DNA of 55,317 bases from an uncultured Clostridia bacterium (GTDB lineage: Bacteria > Bacillota > Clostridia > Oscillospirales > Feifaniaceae): assembly GCA_904420075.1 (NCBI GenBank), contig CAJFTX010000015.1, positions 1 through 55,317 on the forward strand, written 5' to 3'. Under the pieces are notes generated by a model that was not told the DNA's origin, ran no database searches, and was given only the letters and a program-made list of their open reading frames with translations. The translations under genes were made by a program, and so were the position numbers. Shown here piece after piece: positions 51,743 to 55,317 of this stretch (position 1 is its first letter; every line of letters starts with the position of its first letter).

Positions 51743-52071
51743 ATGTATTCCTCTCGCCTCTTCTCCCAGGGACCGGCCGTTCCCTCAAAAGGCGTCTCCC
51801 TCCTAACTGCTCCGTGCAAACTCTGCCTCGGCCCAGATATTGCGAGCGACTCTATCCCGATCTGGAGGGGGCCGTCCGAAACATATGATTCGGAGCTCTA
51901 AGAAAATCGTCCTACAGAGAATTATTCCCCAGGGCAAACAGCCCTGGGGAATAATTCTCTGGGGGAGACGAAAGCGCAGCGGGTAACCCGAAAAATAGCA
52001 CCGCCTCAATCGCGGGCCCCGCCGCGGATTCACCCTCTTCTCATCCTTCAACTCACCGTTTTTTCTAGGTG
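51743..52071. other. Non-coding stretch with one long perfect hairpin
   Basis: The 330 nt between two convergent genes contain a 21-bp-stem hairpin (51915-51961) and no credible gene. Confidence 0.6.
51915..51961. terminator. Perfect 21-bp stem-loop
   Basis: CAGAGAATTATTCCCCAGGG plus C pairs fully with its complement across the loop AAACA. No T run follows on either strand, so it may be a terminator for converging transcripts or a small palindromic repeat. Confidence 0.6.
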
Positions 52072-53673
52072 TCAGTTCCTCTCGTTGAGCACCAGCAGAT
52101 CCCCTTCAAGAATCACCGTATCCCCCTTCGGAACCAGCATCTCTTCGCCCCGACGGATCAGGACGACCAGTTCTCCCGCCGGGAGCTCGATCTCGCGCAG
52201 CCTCCGCCCACACAGGCTGCTCTTTTTCTCCACCTCCACCTCTTCGAAGCGCGCATCTCCCAGCGACGGTTTTGACACAGCCGAGAGTACTGCGATATCC
52301 CCCGGCAGAAATTCGGTGTCGCCCCCCGGAATCACCGTCCCCTCTCCCCGGTAGATCACCGCGACGAGCATTCTCGGAGGCAGGGTGAGTTCACGAATTT
52401 TTTTCCCCACCCAGGGATTTTCCTCCCGGAGTTCAATCCGGATGAACTGCACCCCCTCTTCATCCGAGTAGTCGCTGAAGGTTTTGAGCACACTCTCCGT
52501 CTCATCAATCATCCCGGTCCGCCGGGCACAGAGCGGAAGCAGCGACCCCTGAATCGCAATGGAAAAGAGAACCACACAGAAAGCGATATGGAATACGTCG
52601 CTTCCCACCGCAACCGGACTCATCCGCACCAGAATCGCAAAGACAATCGACGCCGCTCCGCGCAGCCCCGCCCAGGAGACCACCACAAGCTGTCCGAACT
52701 TCGCCCGGAAGGGCGCGAGCAGAGAGCAGACCGCGACCGGTCGCGCCACAAGGGTCAAAAAGAGCGCAATTGCAAGCGCCGGAAGCAGATTGATCCCCAT
52801 CTGCGAGGGGAAAGCCAAAAGCCCCAGCAAAAAGAAAAGCGCCATCTGAGCAAACCCGGTTACTCCGTCAAAGAAATGCACCAGTTCGTTCTTGTTTTTG
52901 AGCTTCGCATTTCCGAGCAAAATCCCAACCACATAGGCTGAGAGGTATCCATTTCCGCCCACCAGCGTCGGCAGCGCAAAGGAGAGGAGCGCCACCCCGA
53001 GCACAAACACCGTCTCCATCCCCGAATTCGGGAAGGTAAAGCGCCGCAGAAACCGAATCGCCCCCCAGGCGATCAGCAGACCGAAACCTGCGCCGAACAC
53101 CAGCTGGGCCCCCACCGCTCTCAGCACTTCGAGCACACCCATCTGCTCTCCGCCCATAACTGACAGTAAAATTACTGTTAGCATATACGCAAAAGGGTCA
53201 TTGCTGCCGCTCTCCACCTCCAAAAGAGAGGCCGTATGGTACCGTAGGCCGAGCTTTTTCGAGCGCAGAATAGAGAAGACCGACGCGGCGTCAGTTGAGC
53301 CGAGCACCGCCCCGAGCAGCAGCCCCTCGAGCAGTCCAAAACCGAGCACAAAGTGGCAAAACAGCCCGGTCAGCGCCGCCGTCACCACCACCCCCGCCGA
53401 GGAGAGCAGCAGCGCCCGGCCGAGCACCGGCCTCGCTTCGCGGAGATTGGTCCCAAATCCGCCGTAGAACATAATAAAGATCAGCGCCACCGAGCAGATC
53501 TTCTCCGCCATCTCAAAATCTTCAAACGGAATTTTTAAAATTCCGTCCGAGCCAAATAACATCCCGAGGCCGATGAAGGCGAGCAGAACCGGCAGACCCA
53601 GCCGGTTGGTCAGTCTGTTCATCAGTACACAGGCGAAGATCACCACCGCTGCCAGCAGTAAAATAAGATTCAA
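52072..53673 (-). CDS. CPA1-family K+/H+ or Na+/H+ antiporter with RCK_C domains (NhaP2-like)
   Basis: TTG 53673 follows GAGGAGG. The 533-residue protein has about 12-13 TM helices to residue 385, with the family ion-site helix GAVLGSTDAASVFSI and LEVESGSNDPFAYML (Asp/Asn-Asp pair). Then come two soluble RCK_C (TrkA-C) modules (about 400-465: FIRIELREENPWVGKKIRELTLPP; 470-533: EVEVEKKSSLCGRRLREIELPAGE). That layout matches the NhaP2/CvrA potassium-proton antiporters. It would balance cytoplasmic K+ and pH. Confidence 0.92.
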   Translation of the reverse strand: MNLILLLAAVVIFACVLMNRLTNRLGLPVLLAFIGLGMLFGSDGILKIPFEDFEMAEKICSVALIFIMFYGGFGTNLREARPVLGRALLLSSAGVVVTAALTGLFCHFVLGFGLLEGLLLGAVLGSTDAASVFSILRSKKLGLRYHTASLLEVESGSNDPFAYMLTVILLSVMGGEQMGVLEVLRAVGAQLVFGAGFGLLIAWGAIRFLRRFTFPNSGMETVFVLGVALLSFALPTLVGGNGYLSAYVVGILLGNAKLKNKNELVHFFDGVTGFAQMALFFLLGLLAFPSQMGINLLPALAIALFLTLVARPVAVCSLLAPFRAKFGQLVVVSWAGLRGAASIVFAILVRMSPVAVGSDVFHIAFCVVLFSIAIQGSLLPLCARRTGMIDETESVLKTFSDYSDEEGVQFIRIELREENPWVGKKIRELTLPPRMLVAVIYRGEGTVIPGGDTEFLPGDIAVLSAVSKPSLGDARFEEVEVEKKSSLCGRRLREIELPAGELVVLIRRGEEMLVPKGDTVILEGDLLVLNERN

Positions 53674-53694
53674 GGCCGCCTCCTCTCTCCGCGC

Positions 53695-54039
53695 TCAACG
53701 TACCGGCGTGTAGTCCATTTCAGAGCGCTTTCCGGTCGCCTCCAGCTTAAAGATCACCGGGCGCAGCCCGTCATTACAGCTGCAGATGGCCACTCCCGGC
53801 TTGCGAATCCAGTCCCCGTAGTAGAAGAGCCCCTCTCCCGTGCCGTGTGCCAGCGCAAACACGTACTGGTAGATCGCTTTCCACGCCTCGTCGCAGAACC
53901 CGTCGGGCTTTGCGTAGTCGGCATAGAACACCTGGCCCTCCGAGAGCATCGGACAGGGACTAAGCCCCTCCGCGCCATACTCTAAGGCGAGCTCCCGGTC
54001 AAACGTTGTCTTAAGTACCGTAATTTTTACCTTGTTCAT
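53695..54039 (-). CDS. TIGR04076-family protein
   Basis: This 114-residue cytoplasmic protein has the family layout: a KVKITVLKTTFDRELALEYG start, a C-P-M-L-S-E-G-Q-V-F strand, FCDEAWKAIYQYVFALAHGTG and a terminal GVAICSCNDGLRPVIFKLEAT. The conserved cysteines in SPCPM, FCDEA and CSCNDG suggest metal or redox chemistry, but the family has no established function to my knowledge. It overlaps the FNT transporter gene by ATGA and so is coupled to it. Confidence 0.88.
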   Translation of the reverse strand: MNKVKITVLKTTFDRELALEYGAEGLSPCPMLSEGQVFYADYAKPDGFCDEAWKAIYQYVFALAHGTGEGLFYYGDWIRKPGVAICSCNDGLRPVIFKLEATGKRSEMDYTPVR

Positions 54040-54692
54040 CTCCCAGCACTCCTTCCCCGTCCGAGCCGCACAATCAGCGGCACCAGCACCGCCCCCGCGA
54101 GATTCCCGAACGTAATAATTACAAGATATAAAACAGCTTTTCCGCTCCAGAGATTGGATACGCTGAAATAGAACATATTCGCCACGCAGTGCTCAAACCC
54201 ACAGAGGATAAAGACCACCACTCCGAGAAACAGGCCGATATATTTTCCCACCTCGTGTTCGTTCTGCCGGAAGCCCATCACCGCGACGAAGAGCAACACG
54301 TTGCAGAACACCGCGAGAAGAAAGACGCTCCAGGGCGTATCTGCAAGTTTGGTCTGCACCAGCAGCGCAGCCCGCTCCGAGAGCGGCGCAATTCGCGTCA
54401 ATCGTACTGCGTATCCGACGAGTCCCGCACCTACGAGATTCCCGAGCCAGATCACAAACAGCTCAAGCAGATAGGCGGGCGGGTGCTCCAGCAGAAAGCA
54501 GGCGCGCCCCGTAAAAAGATTCAGGTTTCCCGTCACAATCGCAAACAGTCCCACCGTAAACAGGACCGCACCTACGACCGTATTCTCCACCGAAAGATAG
54601 GCGATTCCGCCGAGCGCAATACAGATTCCGCCCGCCACCGCCAAAAAAAACGCTTTTCTCATTCCAGATGTTACACTCTCTTCCTCTTCCAT
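54036..54692 (-). CDS. Formate/nitrite transporter (FNT) family protein
   Basis: ATG 54692 (MEEEESVTSG) is preferred. The 218-residue protein has six TM helices and both FNT half-helix loops: LFTVGLFAIVTGNLNLFTGR and FILCGFEHCVANMFYFSVS with the central His. FNT channels pass small monovalent acids (formate, nitrite, hydrosulfide); the substrate here is undetermined. It is somewhat shorter than FocA (about 280), mainly at the N-terminus and loops. It heads a two-gene unit with the TIGR04076 gene, behind a long leader. Confidence 0.92.
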   Translation of the reverse strand: MEEEESVTSGMRKAFFLAVAGGICIALGGIAYLSVENTVVGAVLFTVGLFAIVTGNLNLFTGRACFLLEHPPAYLLELFVIWLGNLVGAGLVGYAVRLTRIAPLSERAALLVQTKLADTPWSVFLLAVFCNVLLFVAVMGFRQNEHEVGKYIGLFLGVVVFILCGFEHCVANMFYFSVSNLWSGKAVLYLVIITFGNLAGAVLVPLIVRLGRGRSAGR

Positions 54693-55206
54693 TTTCCCGG
54701 GACTTCTGTCCCACTTCAACTCTCATTTCCCCGGAGTACTCTCCGCTCCCCTCCGTCGCACCTCCGCTAACCAATGCAGTCCGCTCAAGTTGCTACACAC
54801 AGCGGAGATAAGAGATATCCCTGCCGTCTCGATCCCCAATAAACTTCCCGAGATATTTCCCAAGCGTTCCCCATATCGCCCTCAGCCCACTTTCCCGGCA
54901 GAGGCAGTCTCAACGGTCAGTCTCCTCAGTTCACTCCCTCGGGCGCAACCGCTACCGCCGTTCGCTCCCGGAAGCTGCCCGTCCCGGCGTTCGGTTCCCC
55001 ATCCGCTCTTCTGCCACAGCGGAGAAACCGCGCCGGCCGTGCTCCTGTCTTTGATATCGGACACTCAAAAACTACACTACAGCTTCAATGTTCCGGCACG
55101 GTTTTCCGCGCCAAGCGCTTGACACCATCGCCCTACCTCAGGCCCGTTATACAGCCCGCGATGCGCGGCAGGTTCGGACGGGCTTCCATCCGGCTCATAA
55201 GACGAC
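54693..55206 (-). ncRNA. Long structured leader or ncRNA upstream of the FNT gene
   Basis: From the promoter at 55212-55220 to the FNT start are over 500 nt without a credible gene. On the minus strand stems are frequent: GCCCGT/ACGGGC enclosing CCGCG/CGCGG near 55145-55185, GGCGCGG/CCGTGCC around AAAA near 55095, and CTCCGCT/AGCGGAG near 54770-54810. No terminator separates it from the FNT gene. It could be a 5' leader or an independent RNA. I recognise no known riboswitch class. Confidence 0.4.
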
Positions 55207-55211
55207 AAAAT

Positions 55212-55220
55212 ATTATACCA
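55212..55220 (-). promoter_or_regulatory. Extended -10 promoter at the edge of the cloverleaf element
   Basis: TGGTATAAT on the minus strand; no good -35 is seen. It would start transcription near 55206 toward the FNT gene. Confidence 0.5.
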
Positions 55221-55291
55221 CAAAAAGAGGTCGCCGAAGGCGCGGACGGCAAAGCCGTCCGGCGAGGGGGCGAAAGCCCCTGCTTTTTGTG
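55219..55291. repeat. Cloverleaf-shaped palindromic element
   Basis: An outer 9-bp stem (CACAAAAAG 55219-55227 with CTTTTTGTG 55283-55291) encloses three perfect hairpins. They are CGCC-GAA-GGCG (55232-55242), CGGACGGC-AAA-GCCGTCCG (55243-55261) and GGGGC-GAAA-GCCCC (55267-55280). It lacks tRNA identity elements. It may be a dispersed intergenic repeat or a terminator for a gene beyond the edge. The last 26 bases of the window show nothing more. Confidence 0.6.
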
Positions 55292-55317
55292 ATTCAATGT
55301 TCTCCGAAATTCTCAAA

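Noticed and set aside
55218-55227. A third recombination half-site (TACCACAAAA) like the arms of the invertible segment
   Set aside because: Only one arm matches; the opposite arm and core are missing, and the bases belong to the cloverleaf outer stem and promoter.
55077-55316. A 79-residue protein at the right edge
   Set aside because: It is the translation of the cloverleaf element and the leader, with no ribosome site and no independent support.

Overview
The window is 55 kb of a GC-rich chromosome, densely coded on both strands. Several features suggest a Gram-positive member of the Clostridia, plausibly a gut Oscillospirales bacterium: the dnaX-ebfC-recR block behind a large-type SRP RNA, SLH cell-wall anchoring, TTGNNN-17-TATAAT promoters, strong AGGAGG ribosome binding sites, GTG and TTG starts, and the FocA, NhaP, EFR1 and YoaK families. 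The taxon is inferred from gene content; no 16S gene is present. I saw no CRISPR array, tRNA, rRNA or insertion sequence.

Layout. 1-2.9 kb (minus): response regulator, sensor kinase and a PepSY protein cut by the window edge. 3.1-6.5 kb (plus): dCMP deaminase, acyl-ACP thioesterase, a broken C39-peptidase-like gene and three related small membrane-anchored proteins. 6.6-9.8 kb (minus): SRP RNA, dnaX, ebfC, recR. 9.8-13.8 kb: a KDPG-aldolase-like protein without the catalytic lysine, GtrA, an AEC carrier, a MATE pump and a VOC protein. 13.9-19.5 kb: tyrosine recombinase, a 224-bp segment between inverted recombination sites, and a 1425-residue beta-helix/SLH surface protein. 19.5-25.1 kb: a gene remnant, a membrane protein, a papain/C39-like protein with a compositional break, and a YhgE/Pip protein divergent from a TetR regulator. 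25.3-30.4 kb: a five-gene minus-strand operon (nth, NlpC/P60-like, unknown, GNAT, EFR1), then glyA and a GNAT gene. 30.6-31.3 kb: a candidate 580-nt structured non-coding RNA. 31.3-36.9 kb (minus): mscS and a TPP-riboswitch-controlled thiC-thiW-thiM-thiE-thiD operon. 37-39.5 kb: ferritin, a NifX-like metal protein, YoaK and an unknown. 39.6-48 kb (plus): purA, carA, a carB-dapF fusion and pyrG. 48.1-51.7 kb: two tandem Asp-box proteins, the first broken. 52-55.3 kb (minus): NhaP-type antiporter, TIGR04076 protein, FNT transporter with a long structured leader, and a cloverleaf-shaped palindromic element.

The strongest systems reading is a phase switch. The recombinase stop codon touches the left recombination site. 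The invertible segment carries a good sigma-A promoter that now points away from the surface-protein gene (OFF), and a 19-bp-stem hairpin that would block read-through from the recombinase in either orientation. Other notable points are the in-frame CarB-DapF fusion with an altered first cysteine motif, the large ncRNA candidate, and several gene fragments lying in intergenic regions (papain-like and NlpC-like). The thiamine operon makes the pyrimidine half de novo and apparently imports and phosphorylates the thiazole half.
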